A stretch of 64,000 bases of DNA from Acrocarpospora macrocephala (GTDB taxonomy: Bacteria; Actinomycetota; Actinomycetes; Streptosporangiales; Streptosporangiaceae). The DNA is taken from assembly GCF_009687865.1 (NCBI RefSeq), contig NZ_BLAE01000010.1:41992-105991 (forward strand), in the 5' to 3' direction. The notes under the pieces are model-generated. The model was not told the origin of the DNA and made no database searches. It saw nothing but the letters and a program-made list of their open reading frames with translations. The position numbers were made by a program, and so were the translations under genes. Positions 50,321 through 58,553 of the stretch are shown piece by piece (the stretch's first letter is position 1; each line of letters begins with the position of its first letter).

Positions 50321-51333
50321 TCGACTTCCACGCACACGTCGGCATCCCGGCGGCCGAAGGGATCGCTCGAAACAGTGCCGGATGGGAGGACAACCAGGCA
50401 GCGCTTGCCCGTCGATACCGCGATCCCGCGACGGCGGCGCACATGGCGTCCGTGGCGAGCGAGTGGGATCGACGGCTGACCGACCTGGATGAGCGGATCC
50501 GGTTCATGGACGACGCGGGCATCTCTACTCAGATCGTCTCGGTCAATCCCGGTCAGTATCACTACTGGATGGGTGAAGCCGATTCCGCTGAGCTGGTCGG
50601 CTGCGTCAACGCCCAACTCGCCCGCATCGTCGAGTCCGCACCGCCGAACCGCCTGCTCGGGCTCGCCACCGTGTCGTTGCAGCATCCGAAGCTGGCGGCC
50701 GCACAACTGGAGCGAGCGGTCGAGCGCGACGGTCTCGTCGGAGTGCAGATCTCGACATCCGCCGGGGGGCGCGACCTGGCCGACCCGGCGTTCGACGGTT
50801 TGTGGTCGGCGGCCAAGCGGCTGGACGCGGCTGTCTTCGTCCACCCGCTCGGCTGTCCGCAGCTCACCGATCGGCTCGCCCCGTCCTACTTGAACAACGT
50901 CGTCGGGCAGCCGCTGGAGACCACGATCGCGCTGTCCCTGCTGATCTTCTCCGGCGTGCTGGATCGCCACCCCGGCTTGCGCATCTGCGCGGCGCACGGC
51001 GGTGGCTACCTGCCGCATTACCTGGGCCGCGGCGACCACGCCTGGGGCGTACGGCCCGACAGCCGGACCATGGCCCACCCGCCCAGTTGGTACCTGCGCG
51101 GTGTCTATGTCGACTCCCTTGTGCACTCCGCCGAGGTGTTGACCAATCTCGTGCGAACGATGGGGCCGGACCGGGTGGTGGTCGGCACCGACTACCCCTT
51201 CGACATGGGCGAGACGGATCCCGCGGGCGCCATCGGTGCGGTGCGCCACCTCACCGCCGAGCAGCGCCATGCGATCGCGGCGGACAACGCCCTTCGTCTG
51301 CTAGGCCCCCGCGCCACCGGCCGACACAGCTAG
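50317..51333 (+). CDS. Amidohydrolase-2-family decarboxylase (ACMSD-like)
   Basis: The 338-residue product starts directly with the metal motif MIDFHAHVGIP (HxH). It has HPLGCPQLTDRL with a metal His, GLRICAAHGGGYLPHYLGRG with the second, and VVVGTDYPFDMGETDP with the metal Asp: the set of aminocarboxymuconate-semialdehyde decarboxylase, gamma-resorcylate decarboxylase and related non-oxidative decarboxylases. It would remove a carboxylate from a ring-cleavage product or aromatic acid. ATG at 50317 overlaps the preceding stop (ATGA). Confidence 0.9.
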   Translation: MIDFHAHVGIPAAEGIARNSAGWEDNQAALARRYRDPATAAHMASVASEWDRRLTDLDERIRFMDDAGISTQIVSVNPGQYHYWMGEADSAELVGCVNAQLARIVESAPPNRLLGLATVSLQHPKLAAAQLERAVERDGLVGVQISTSAGGRDLADPAFDGLWSAAKRLDAAVFVHPLGCPQLTDRLAPSYLNNVVGQPLETTIALSLLIFSGVLDRHPGLRICAAHGGGYLPHYLGRGDHAWGVRPDSRTMAHPPSWYLRGVYVDSLVHSAEVLTNLVRTMGPDRVVVGTDYPFDMGETDPAGAIGAVRHLTAEQRHAIAADNALRLLGPRATGRHS

Positions 51334-51340
51334 GAGAGTC

Positions 51341-52279
51341 ATGCGCTGGTCAAGCTATCGGGCATCGGAGTCCGGGTTGCGAGTGGCGGTCGTCACCGAT
51401 GACGGCCGGCTGTTCGGCAGCCGTACCCACACTGATCTCGTGACGCTCCTCTGCGATGGAGTGGACCTGGCCGCCGCTGCGGAGGCCATCTTGGCCGACC
51501 CGCTCGAGGTACTGAGGATCGACGAGGCGACGCTGACGGCGCCGATACCCCGGCCCCCCAGCATCCGCGACTTCATGGCTTTCGAGGACCACCTCAAGCC
51601 GATCCTGGCGGCACGGGGAGCGTCGATCGACCCTGCCTGGTACGAGATTCCCGCCTTCTACTTCACCAATCCCGCCGCGGCCAAAGGCCCGTTCGAGGAC
51701 GTTCGGGCGGCGCCCGGGGCCGTCGAACTCGACTTCGAGCTCGAGGTCGCCGCGGTTATCGGGCGACCGGGCAGCGACCTGGACGTTGACGCGGCGCAGC
51801 ACCTGATCGCCGGTTATATCCTCATGAACGACTGGAGCGCGCGCGACCTGCAACGACGCGAGCGGGGCGTCGGCCTCGGCCCGGCCAAAGGCAAGGACTG
51901 GGCGACCAGCTTCGGCCCGTTCTTCGTCACGGCAGACGAGTTCCCGATGGTCGACGGGCAGGCTCGGCCGGATCTCCCCCTCCGCGCCAGTGTGAACGGC
52001 CGCCCGTATTCCGCGGGCAACCTCAGCGAGCTCTACTGGACGTTCGGGGAAATGATCGCCTACGCCTCCCGCGGCACCGAGTTGCGCCCCGGCGACATCA
52101 TCGGCTCCGGCACCGTGGGTACGGGTTGCATCGCCGACCTGTCCGCCCGCCACGGACTCGACAGCTATCCATGGCTTCGGCCGGGCGACCGCGTGCGCTT
52201 GGAGGCGGACCGCCTCGGAGCGATCGACTGCGCATTGCTTCCGGCTCCGCCGGTCGTCCAGTTGCGCCCAACGCGATAG
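51341..52279 (+). CDS. Fumarylacetoacetate-hydrolase-family protein 2
   Basis: The 312-residue product has the classic two-domain FAH layout: RDFMAFEDHLKPILAARGAS, YEIPAFYFTNPAAAKGPFED, VELDFELEVAAVIGRPGSDL (two metal acids), AGYILMNDWSARDLQRRERG (third acid), then KGKDWATSFGPFFVTADEF and IIGSGTVGTGC. It is closer to true FAH and acylpyruvate hydrolases than protein 1. Together the two could give consecutive steps (decarboxylation or tautomerisation, then hydrolysis). ATG follows GGAGAGTC, 7 bp after the decarboxylase gene. Confidence 0.92.
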   Translation: MRWSSYRASESGLRVAVVTDDGRLFGSRTHTDLVTLLCDGVDLAAAAEAILADPLEVLRIDEATLTAPIPRPPSIRDFMAFEDHLKPILAARGASIDPAWYEIPAFYFTNPAAAKGPFEDVRAAPGAVELDFELEVAAVIGRPGSDLDVDAAQHLIAGYILMNDWSARDLQRRERGVGLGPAKGKDWATSFGPFFVTADEFPMVDGQARPDLPLRASVNGRPYSAGNLSELYWTFGEMIAYASRGTELRPGDIIGSGTVGTGCIADLSARHGLDSYPWLRPGDRVRLEADRLGAIDCALLPAPPVVQLRPTR

Positions 52280-52307
52280 ATCATCAAAGGGAGAAGGCCC
52301 GACAAGC

Positions 52308-53675
52308 ATGGCTGACCGCAAACCGCAGGTGTTCACCGAGACTGAGCTGCGGGAAATCAAGGAAGACATCAATCGAGCGCGGCGACCCAGAGCGTACGAG
52401 CCCGGCCGCTGGTCGGTAAGCCCGCTCAATCGCGACCCCGAGGTCGCCGGACGGATGCCGACGTCGGTGCGCTTTCGCGACATCACGCTGCGGGCGATCG
52501 AGGCATTGCCCGGAGTCGTGGTTTCCACGCGGGCCAAGTCCGAGTACCTCCGGCAACTTGTCGAGGCAGGCGTCCCCGAGATCGTGACCGCCGGCGTCCG
52601 CGATCGCGGCGACGACGAGCTGCGGCGCGACATAGAGATGGTCAAGTCGATAGACCCTGACCGGCGGGTCACCTGTCCGCTGGTGTTCTCCGCACGCGAC
52701 CTCGCGGCACCCGCACGCGCGGGCTACGACGCGGTCCAGATCTGGGTGCCACCGTGGGGCGGCGCGTCACGCCTGTACGAGGCGGGCGTGCACGCCGCGG
52801 CATGGCGGGGCGACGACTGGCGGGACCTGGGCCTGCCGTCCGACCGGGCCGGGTTCGTCGCCCGCGCGGCCGACCTGGTGACGCGGGCACGAGACCTCGG
52901 CCTCGAGGTCACCGCCCCGCTGCTCATGGTGTCGTTCCTGTCGATCGAGGAATTGCTTGAGACGTGCTCGGTACTCGTGCACGCCGGCGCCAACGAGATC
53001 GGGCTGTTCGACGGACCCGGTGCCATGTCACCTGAGGCATATGGACACCTGGTCGCCCAGACCAAGGCGCATTTCCCCGACGTCCGGGTCGGGATTCACC
53101 CGCACAACACCTTCGGCCTGGCGGTCGCCGCCGCGATCGCCGCCGCCCGCAACGGAGTCGATGTGGTCGAGGTATCGGTCAACGGCTACTGCGGCGGACC
53201 GGGCAACGCGGACCTGTCCGTGGCGACCGCGGCCTTCGAGGCGCTCTACGGTGTCGAAACGGGAATCAGGCCCGAGCGGCTGAAGGCCCTGGCCCGGGCC
53301 GGCGAGCGGCTGACGGGGTATCGCACCGCGTACAACCACCCGGTGACCGGCGATCGCGTCTACAACTGGGGCGGCATGGACTTCATAACCCAGGAACTCG
53401 GGATCGACGAATTGTTGCACAACGCCATCGCACCAGGCTGGTCGGGCAGCACCATCGACATTCCGATCACCGAGGTCAGCGGGCCGTTCACCTTGTGGGA
53501 CAAGATGATTCGGCTCGGCTTGGCGCCCACCCACCAGACCGTCGAGACCGCGCTCGGCATGATCAAGAGCGAGATCGAAAAGCAGGGTAGCCTGCTCACC
53601 GACGCTCAAGTCAAGGACCTGTGCCGGGCGGCAGGCGCGACCACTGCTCCCATGCCGGCGGAGGGTCACGCATGA
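52308..53675 (+). CDS. HMGL-like DRE-TIM metallolyase
   Basis: The 455-residue product is a DRE-TIM lyase/synthase: SVRFRDITLRAIEALPGVVV (catalytic strand, with R-D-I-T in the place of the usual D-x-T-x-R-E), VPEIVTAGVRDRG, AGANEIGLFDGPGAMSPEAY, GIHPHNTFGLAVAAAIAAAR with the two metal His, and EVSVNGYCGGPGNADLSVAT. The last two match isopropylmalate/homocitrate synthases, HMG-CoA lyase and 4-hydroxy-2-oxovalerate aldolase. At 455 residues it is longer than the lyases and lacks an obvious biotin or regulatory domain. In this operon a terminal aldolase or acyl-transfer step is likely. ATG follows AAAGGGAGAAGG. Confidence 0.85.
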   Translation: MADRKPQVFTETELREIKEDINRARRPRAYEPGRWSVSPLNRDPEVAGRMPTSVRFRDITLRAIEALPGVVVSTRAKSEYLRQLVEAGVPEIVTAGVRDRGDDELRRDIEMVKSIDPDRRVTCPLVFSARDLAAPARAGYDAVQIWVPPWGGASRLYEAGVHAAAWRGDDWRDLGLPSDRAGFVARAADLVTRARDLGLEVTAPLLMVSFLSIEELLETCSVLVHAGANEIGLFDGPGAMSPEAYGHLVAQTKAHFPDVRVGIHPHNTFGLAVAAAIAAARNGVDVVEVSVNGYCGGPGNADLSVATAAFEALYGVETGIRPERLKALARAGERLTGYRTAYNHPVTGDRVYNWGGMDFITQELGIDELLHNAIAPGWSGSTIDIPITEVSGPFTLWDKMIRLGLAPTHQTVETALGMIKSEIEKQGSLLTDAQVKDLCRAAGATTAPMPAEGHA

Positions 53676-54688
53676 GAATCGGGGTGGTCCTGTCCGTCCC
53701 GGCGTTCGCCCCGCTGGCCGAGGCGGCGCGCCGGGCCGAGGCCGGGGGTCTGGACCGCGTCTGGCTGACCGAGACCCCGGGACGAGACGCGCTCATCCGC
53801 GCGGTACACGTCGCGGCGCACACAGACCGGATAGCAGTTGGCACCGGCATCGCCTACGCCTTCACGCGGCATCCGATCGCGATGGCATCGGCGGCGCTTG
53901 AGGCGAACGCGGCCTCGGCCGATCGCATCACGATCGCGATCGGCGCCGGCCCCGCGCCGATCCGGTCGGGGGTCGGGGCCTCGTTCGACCACCCGGCCGA
54001 CCGCCTGGCCGAATACATCCACTACGTACGGACCGCGGTCCGAGCCGATGCCGGGTTCTCGTTCGAGGGTGCGTACTACCGGTCACAGCTGCCGACCTTC
54101 ACGACGCGAACGGCCGCCGTGGCGCCGCCGAAGATTTACGGTTCCGGCGCCGGGAAGAACGCGCTGCGGGCCATCGCCCCCGTCGCGGACGGCATCGCCC
54201 TGCATCCGCTCGCGGTCTACGAACCGTACTTCCGTTCTGCCGTCGTGCCGGCCATCACGCGCCAGGACGGCAGCCGCCCCGCGACGGTGGCCTGGTGCGT
54301 CACGTCGATCAGTGAACATCGTGGACAGGCGGTTCAGGAGGCGCGAACCAGGCTCGCGCAGTATCTCAGCTTGCCGTCGTTCGCCGCGGTGCTCGCCGGT
54401 TCGAGGTGGGAATCGATACTCGGCGACGTCCAAGCCGTTGCCGTCGCCTCCGGATGGGCCGCGGCCGGCCGCCTCATTCCCGAGGATCTGGTCGATCACC
54501 TGAGTGTGACCGGCACTCCGGAGGAGGCCGCCGCTCGCCTCGCGGGCCTGGCGCAACGGCTGGCCGCAGCGGGCGTCGACGAGATCGCACTGCAGATCGC
54601 ACGGATGTCGGGACCGCCAGAAGCCGTACTCGACGATATGGACCAGATCGTCGGCGTGGCGTCATCCATGGCTACGTCCACCGAATGA
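53672..54688 (+). CDS. LLM-class flavin/F420-dependent oxidoreductase
   Basis: The 338-residue product is a luciferase-like TIM barrel: MRIGVVLSVPAFAPLAEAAR, GLDRVWLTETPGRDALIRAV, IAVGTGIAYAFTRHPIAMAS, RITIAIGAGPAPIRSGVGAS, RLAEYIHYVRTAVRADAGFS, APPKIYGSGAGKNALRAIA and VAWCVTSISEH. In actinobacteria many of these use F420; others use FMNH2 to split C-S or oxygenate. It is the last gene of the rightward operon; ATG overlaps the lyase stop (ATGA). The role in the pathway may be reductive, or the insertion of oxygen before ring cleavage. Confidence 0.9.
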   Translation: MRIGVVLSVPAFAPLAEAARRAEAGGLDRVWLTETPGRDALIRAVHVAAHTDRIAVGTGIAYAFTRHPIAMASAALEANAASADRITIAIGAGPAPIRSGVGASFDHPADRLAEYIHYVRTAVRADAGFSFEGAYYRSQLPTFTTRTAAVAPPKIYGSGAGKNALRAIAPVADGIALHPLAVYEPYFRSAVVPAITRQDGSRPATVAWCVTSISEHRGQAVQEARTRLAQYLSLPSFAAVLAGSRWESILGDVQAVAVASGWAAAGRLIPEDLVDHLSVTGTPEEAAARLAGLAQRLAAAGVDEIALQIARMSGPPEAVLDDMDQIVGVASSMATSTE

Positions 54689-54727
54689 GTCGCGTCGGAG
54701 CGGCGACGAAACGTGGTTCGCGAGTTG

Positions 54728-54757
54728 CGGGTGGTGAAGCCGCGGTTCAACCACCCG
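54728..54757. terminator. Hairpin terminator of the rightward operon
   Basis: CGGGTGGTGAA pairs with TTCAACCACCCG with a single-A bulge and a 7-base loop, 40 bp after the LLM gene stop. Confidence 0.6.
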
Positions 54758-54969
54758 GACCAGCCTGACCTGCCCGGGCGGCCATCCCCCTACGCCGGAA
54801 AATCAGATTGGCGATGGCCGGGGCCGGAGGTATGGTCGTCGGAGGCGGTTTCCGGCCGCCTCTGGGTCCGCGGGCAGAGCTGCAAGCTCACCGGTTCGCC
54901 AAGTAAGTAATGGCATGTCTTTTCCCCGCCCGATGTCGCGGACCCGCGGGCGACGAGGGAAGGACTGCC

Positions 54970-56484
54970 TTGTCCGATCAGTCGCGTGCGCTCCCCGACC
55001 GGCCGAGTCTCCGGTACCTGAAGCTTGAGGCGAAACGCCGCCTCTCCGCCGGGGAGTTCGCCACGCTTCACCAGGCCCAGCTGGCCATCGCCCGCGAGCA
55101 CGGGCTGTCGAGCTGGACCGCGCTCAAGGAACACATCGAGGCCGCGGGCCCGGCGAGTCACGCCCTCGCGCAGGTGCGGTGGGTCATGTCCCGCTTCGCG
55201 GCGGCCGACACCCCGGAATGGACACCCCCCGACGAGGAGGAACTGCGCCGGCACTTCGACGACCACTACCTGAGCCTCGTGCCGCCGGACACGCTGACCG
55301 GCATGGCCAGCTCGGTGGCGCAGCGGCTGCGCGAGGACCTCGTCGACGTACGGGCCGAGCCGCTGCGCCTGCGCGCACGGGTCGCCGACCTGCGGGTCGA
55401 GGCGGCGACCGAGGCCGACCCGCCGTACCGGCTGAGCACGTTGCGGTTGTATCCGCTGGAGACGAAGGTCAAGGACCCGCGCGTGGCGGCACCGGCGAGC
55501 CGTACCTCCGGTGCGGTGCCGGAGGAGGCGGCCGCGGTGGCCGCGGAGTCGTTCGCCGAGCTGGGCCTGGTCGGCCTCATCGTGGCCGGCGCGAGCGGTG
55601 ACGGCTCGGTGTGGGTGACCGCACGGGGCTGGGCGAACCTCGACCAGGATGAGGTGTTGCTGCCCGATCACCGGTTTCCCGCGTACTCGATCACCAAGCT
55701 GATCACCGCGATCGCCGTCCTGCGGCTGGTCGCGGACGGGCGCGTACGGCTCGACGAGCCAGCGAACGCGTACCTGCGCACCATCCGGCTCGCCGACGAC
55801 GCCGTCACCGTGCGGGAGCTGCTGTCCCATACCGGCGGCGTCGACAACCCCGCGTCGATGTTCGCCGACCGCGTCCCCGACCTGGTCTCGGTCACCGGGC
55901 CGGTCGCGGCGTGCGGCGGTCCACGCGGCACGTTCGGCTACGGCCACGGCGGGTACGCGCTGCTCGGGCAGCTGATCGCCGACGTGACCGCATCGCGGTA
56001 CGAGGAGGCGGCCACCCGCATGGTGCTCGAACCCCTCGGGATGAGCAATTCGTGGTTCCCGCGCAGCCGTCCGGCCACCAGGGTGGTCACCGGGCACCGC
56101 CTCACCGACGAGGGCGTGTTCGAGCGCGCACCGGCACAGATCTCCATCGTGCCGGCCGCGGGCGGTCTGTGGACCACGGCGGCCGATCTCGTCCGCTTCG
56201 GCCACGCCTGGTCCTCGCTGCTGCCCGACGCGCTCGCCCGCGAAGCGCTGCGGCCGCAGGCCGAGCGGGACGACAGCCCAGGTGGCCAGGCGGGCCTCGG
56301 CTGGGGGCTCGTGCTGCCCAAGGACGTCGCCGGGCATCCCGGCGCCGGCCCCGGCTTCTCCGCGTCCCTGATCGTCAGACCGGGGCTCGTCAGTTCGGGC
56401 GGCGGCCAGACCTGGGTCGTCTTCACCAACCGCCAGGTCTTGGTCGAACCCGTCAACGAGCGCCTGGCCCTCCCGATCCCCTGA
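54970..56484 (+). CDS. Serine beta-lactamase-like hydrolase with N-terminal helical domain
   Basis: The product (504 residues) has three parts. Residues 1-60 are a helical module common to actinobacterial relatives: DRPSLRYLKLEAKRRLSAGE, then LAIAREHGLSSWTALKEHIE. Residues 65-165 look like an NTF2-type insert. The rest is a class C beta-lactamase/D-Ala-D-Ala-peptidase fold with the SxxK motif YSITKLITAI (Ser240, Lys243), GGVDNP and the Tyr motif FGYGHGGYALLGQL, and a C-terminal GLGWGLVLPKD. No signal peptide is visible, so it is cytosolic. TTG at 54970 with GGGAAGGAC upstream is preferred; ATG at 54910 is the alternative. Confidence 0.85.
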   Translation: MSDQSRALPDRPSLRYLKLEAKRRLSAGEFATLHQAQLAIAREHGLSSWTALKEHIEAAGPASHALAQVRWVMSRFAAADTPEWTPPDEEELRRHFDDHYLSLVPPDTLTGMASSVAQRLREDLVDVRAEPLRLRARVADLRVEAATEADPPYRLSTLRLYPLETKVKDPRVAAPASRTSGAVPEEAAAVAAESFAELGLVGLIVAGASGDGSVWVTARGWANLDQDEVLLPDHRFPAYSITKLITAIAVLRLVADGRVRLDEPANAYLRTIRLADDAVTVRELLSHTGGVDNPASMFADRVPDLVSVTGPVAACGGPRGTFGYGHGGYALLGQLIADVTASRYEEAATRMVLEPLGMSNSWFPRSRPATRVVTGHRLTDEGVFERAPAQISIVPAAGGLWTTAADLVRFGHAWSSLLPDALAREALRPQAERDDSPGGQAGLGWGLVLPKDVAGHPGAGPGFSASLIVRPGLVSSGGGQTWVVFTNRQVLVEPVNERLALPIP

Positions 56485-56493
56485 GCACGCACT

Positions 56494-56539
56494 GCCTCCC
56501 GTGCTGTTTCGCGATGGGTTCTGTCGTAGCACGGGAGGC
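56494..56539. terminator. Perfect 12-bp inverted repeat, probable terminator
   Basis: GCCTCCCGTGCT (56494-56505) and AGCACGGGAGGC (56528-56539) pair perfectly around a 22-base loop, starting 9 bp after the serine-hydrolase stop. Confidence 0.65.
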
Positions 56540-56702
56540 CGATCCGTCCCGAAATCGAGGTTCAGCCAGCTTGCTCGCCAGCCGGGCGCGACCAAATATC
56601 GTGCTGTCTCCGCCGCAGGACTAGGGCTTTCCCTGAGAGCGCCCCTGGGGTGGGGTCCCGTCAGTTCTGTCTTCAATGAGGGGACTCCGAAGGGAATCGC
56701 TC

Positions 56703-58298
56703 ATGGACCGATTGACGGCCGACCAGGAGTTGAACGTCGGTGCGGAGCTTGTGTCGGGTAACGGGCGGGTGCGCCTGGTCATGCAGGGCGATGGCAACCT
56801 GGTCCTGTATCGCGTCGACGACGGGCATCCTTTGTGGGATACCGGCACCTGGGGCGGGCCCGTCACCCGAGCCGTGATGCAGGGCGACGGCAACTTCGTT
56901 CTCTACGACGACTCCGGCCAGGCCCACTGGGCTTCGGGTACCGACGGCAACCTCGGTGCCTGGCTGTGTCTGCAGAACGACGGCAACCTGGTCGTGTACG
57001 GCACCGCGGGCAATCCGCTCTGGGCCACCAACACCGTCCGGTACTTCGGCCCGGCCGCAGTGCCGGGGTTCTTGCCCTCCACGAGGGCCCCGCTGTTCGC
57101 AAACGGCCCGTGGCCGCCGGGGACCGCGCTGCCGGTCTCCATCCTCGGCCTGCCTCCGGTGTCCATCGACGTCACCCGGATGGGGTTGTGCGGTGGCATG
57201 TCCTTCCTCGCCAGGGACATTCACGAAAGCGGAACTCCTCAGCTCAAGGGCAGGGACTCGTCCGCCATCCCTGCCCCGCTCGCCCGGCACATCCTCGCCC
57301 GCCTGATCCGCAGCTTCAACGGACCGCCGGTGGTCTCCCGCTGGCTGGCGGACACCCAGGCGCTCGACCACGACACGCTGGTCTGGGGTCACGGGCTCTT
57401 CCACCGGACGTACAACGAAATTCCGGGAATCATCAGTGACATCGACAACGGCGTCCTCTGCCCGATAGGGCTCGTGCTTGTTCACTCATACGCACCGTGG
57501 GACGTCTTCCAGAACCACGTCGTCCTCGTCTGGGGCTACGAACAGCACGGCCATCTCCTGACCCTGCGCACCTACGACTGCAATCACCCCAACCGCGACG
57601 ACATCGTCCTCCAAATCGACATAAGCTCCCCCACCCCCGCCAAGACCATCACCACCAACGGCACAAGCGGCCCTGACCCCGGCCAGATCCGCGGCTTCTT
57701 CAGGATTCCGTACGAACACGCGGACCCAACCCCCGCCTACATCGACGACGGCTCGGTCGTCGCCTCGCCCCTACCCCCGGCGAACCTGCCCGCCGGCGCG
57801 CACACGCACGTCACGATGCGCGCCACCAACACCGGATCCACCACCTGGACTCCCGATCTCGGCTACCGGCTCGGCAGCCAGTCGCCCCAGGACAACACCA
57901 CTTGGGGATTGGGCAGGGTCGAACTGCCGGTGCCCGAGATTCGCCCCGGCTCCACGGCGACATTTCAGTTCGACGTCACCGCAACCGCCACGGCGGGCGT
58001 GCACGAGTTCAGCTGGCAGATGGTCCGGGAGGGGGTGCACTGGTTCGGCCACGCGAGCCCTCCGGTGCGGATCGCGGTGGGCTCCACCGACGGCGCGTGC
58101 GAGCAACTACACCAGCGCCACCAGCACCTCAACGCACAACTCGCCGAGGTGACCGCCGAGATCGCCGGCATCGACTGGAGCGATCCGTTCATCGCCAGAC
58201 ACGAGGCGGCCAATCTCAGCCGCCTCACGCAAGCCCTGCGCAGGCAGATCAGCGCTGTGGAAGCGCAGCAGGTCGCGCAGGGATGTGCCCCGGGATAA
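56703..58298 (+). CDS. Bulb-lectin / cysteine-peptidase-like / Nbr1-FW-like multidomain protein
   Basis: The 531-residue product has: a B-lectin domain (1-115) with three MQGDGNLVLY-type repeats; a central domain (about 155-330) with GLCGGMSFLARD (Cys163) and NHVVLVWGYEQHGHLLTLRT (His272) followed by YDCNHPNRDD, the order of a papain/C39-like Cys-His-Asp/Asn centre; an Ig-like FW domain of Nbr1 type (about 350-460: NTGSTTWTPDLGYRLG, WQMVREGVHWFG); and a C-terminal coiled coil (465-525). No signal peptide or membrane segment is visible. It could recognise a glycan or a tag and cut a peptide. ATG at 56703 with GAAGGGAA upstream. It opens an operon with a small Cys protein and an MNIO-type enzyme. 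Confidence 0.8.
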   Translation: MDRLTADQELNVGAELVSGNGRVRLVMQGDGNLVLYRVDDGHPLWDTGTWGGPVTRAVMQGDGNFVLYDDSGQAHWASGTDGNLGAWLCLQNDGNLVVYGTAGNPLWATNTVRYFGPAAVPGFLPSTRAPLFANGPWPPGTALPVSILGLPPVSIDVTRMGLCGGMSFLARDIHESGTPQLKGRDSSAIPAPLARHILARLIRSFNGPPVVSRWLADTQALDHDTLVWGHGLFHRTYNEIPGIISDIDNGVLCPIGLVLVHSYAPWDVFQNHVVLVWGYEQHGHLLTLRTYDCNHPNRDDIVLQIDISSPTPAKTITTNGTSGPDPGQIRGFFRIPYEHADPTPAYIDDGSVVASPLPPANLPAGAHTHVTMRATNTGSTTWTPDLGYRLGSQSPQDNTTWGLGRVELPVPEIRPGSTATFQFDVTATATAGVHEFSWQMVREGVHWFGHASPPVRIAVGSTDGACEQLHQRHQHLNAQLAEVTAEIAGIDWSDPFIARHEAANLSRLTQALRRQISAVEAQQVAQGCAPG

Positions 58299-58337
58299 GC
58301 CCGGCCCCACCGCACTCCACCTCGAAAGGGAGAAGCC

Positions 58338-58553
58338 ATGGCAACAGAGAACATGTTCCAGCTGAGCGACCGAGTGGTGAACGTCACCATCCCCGCGGAC
58401 GTCGCCTTCGATCTCGACCGGCTCCAGGCGGTGCAGCGGGATATTCTCGGCCGCCTCGGGTGCCAGGCCTGCTGCTCGGGATGGGACATCCGGTACGACA
58501 TCCAGCGCAGGTTCGTGGTCTCACGCGAGCTTGAGATCCGCGAACTGGGATGA
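58338..58553 (+). CDS. 71-residue protein with a C-x-x-C-C cluster, candidate MNIO substrate
   Basis: The product reads MATENMFQLSDRVVNVTIPA, then an amphipathic helix (DLDRLQAVQRDILGRL), GCQACCSGWDIRYD with Cys42, Cys45 and Cys46, and a charged tail (RRFVVSRELEIRELG). AAAGGGAGAAG gives a strong ribosome-binding site. Its stop overlaps the ATG of the DUF692/MNIO-type gene (ATGA), so the two are translated together. Precursors of MNIO enzymes are short peptides whose Cys residues are modified; here the Cys lie in the middle rather than at the C-terminus, so it might also be a metal- or partner-binding protein. No characterised family recognised. Confidence 0.75.
   Translation: MATENMFQLSDRVVNVTIPADVAFDLDRLQAVQRDILGRLGCQACCSGWDIRYDIQRRFVVSRELEIRELG

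Noticed and set aside
48900-54688. Complete naphthalene-type pathway
   Set aside because: No Rieske dioxygenase, ferredoxin or NahB/NahD-like gene was found; only the middle-pathway families are present, so I do not name a substrate.
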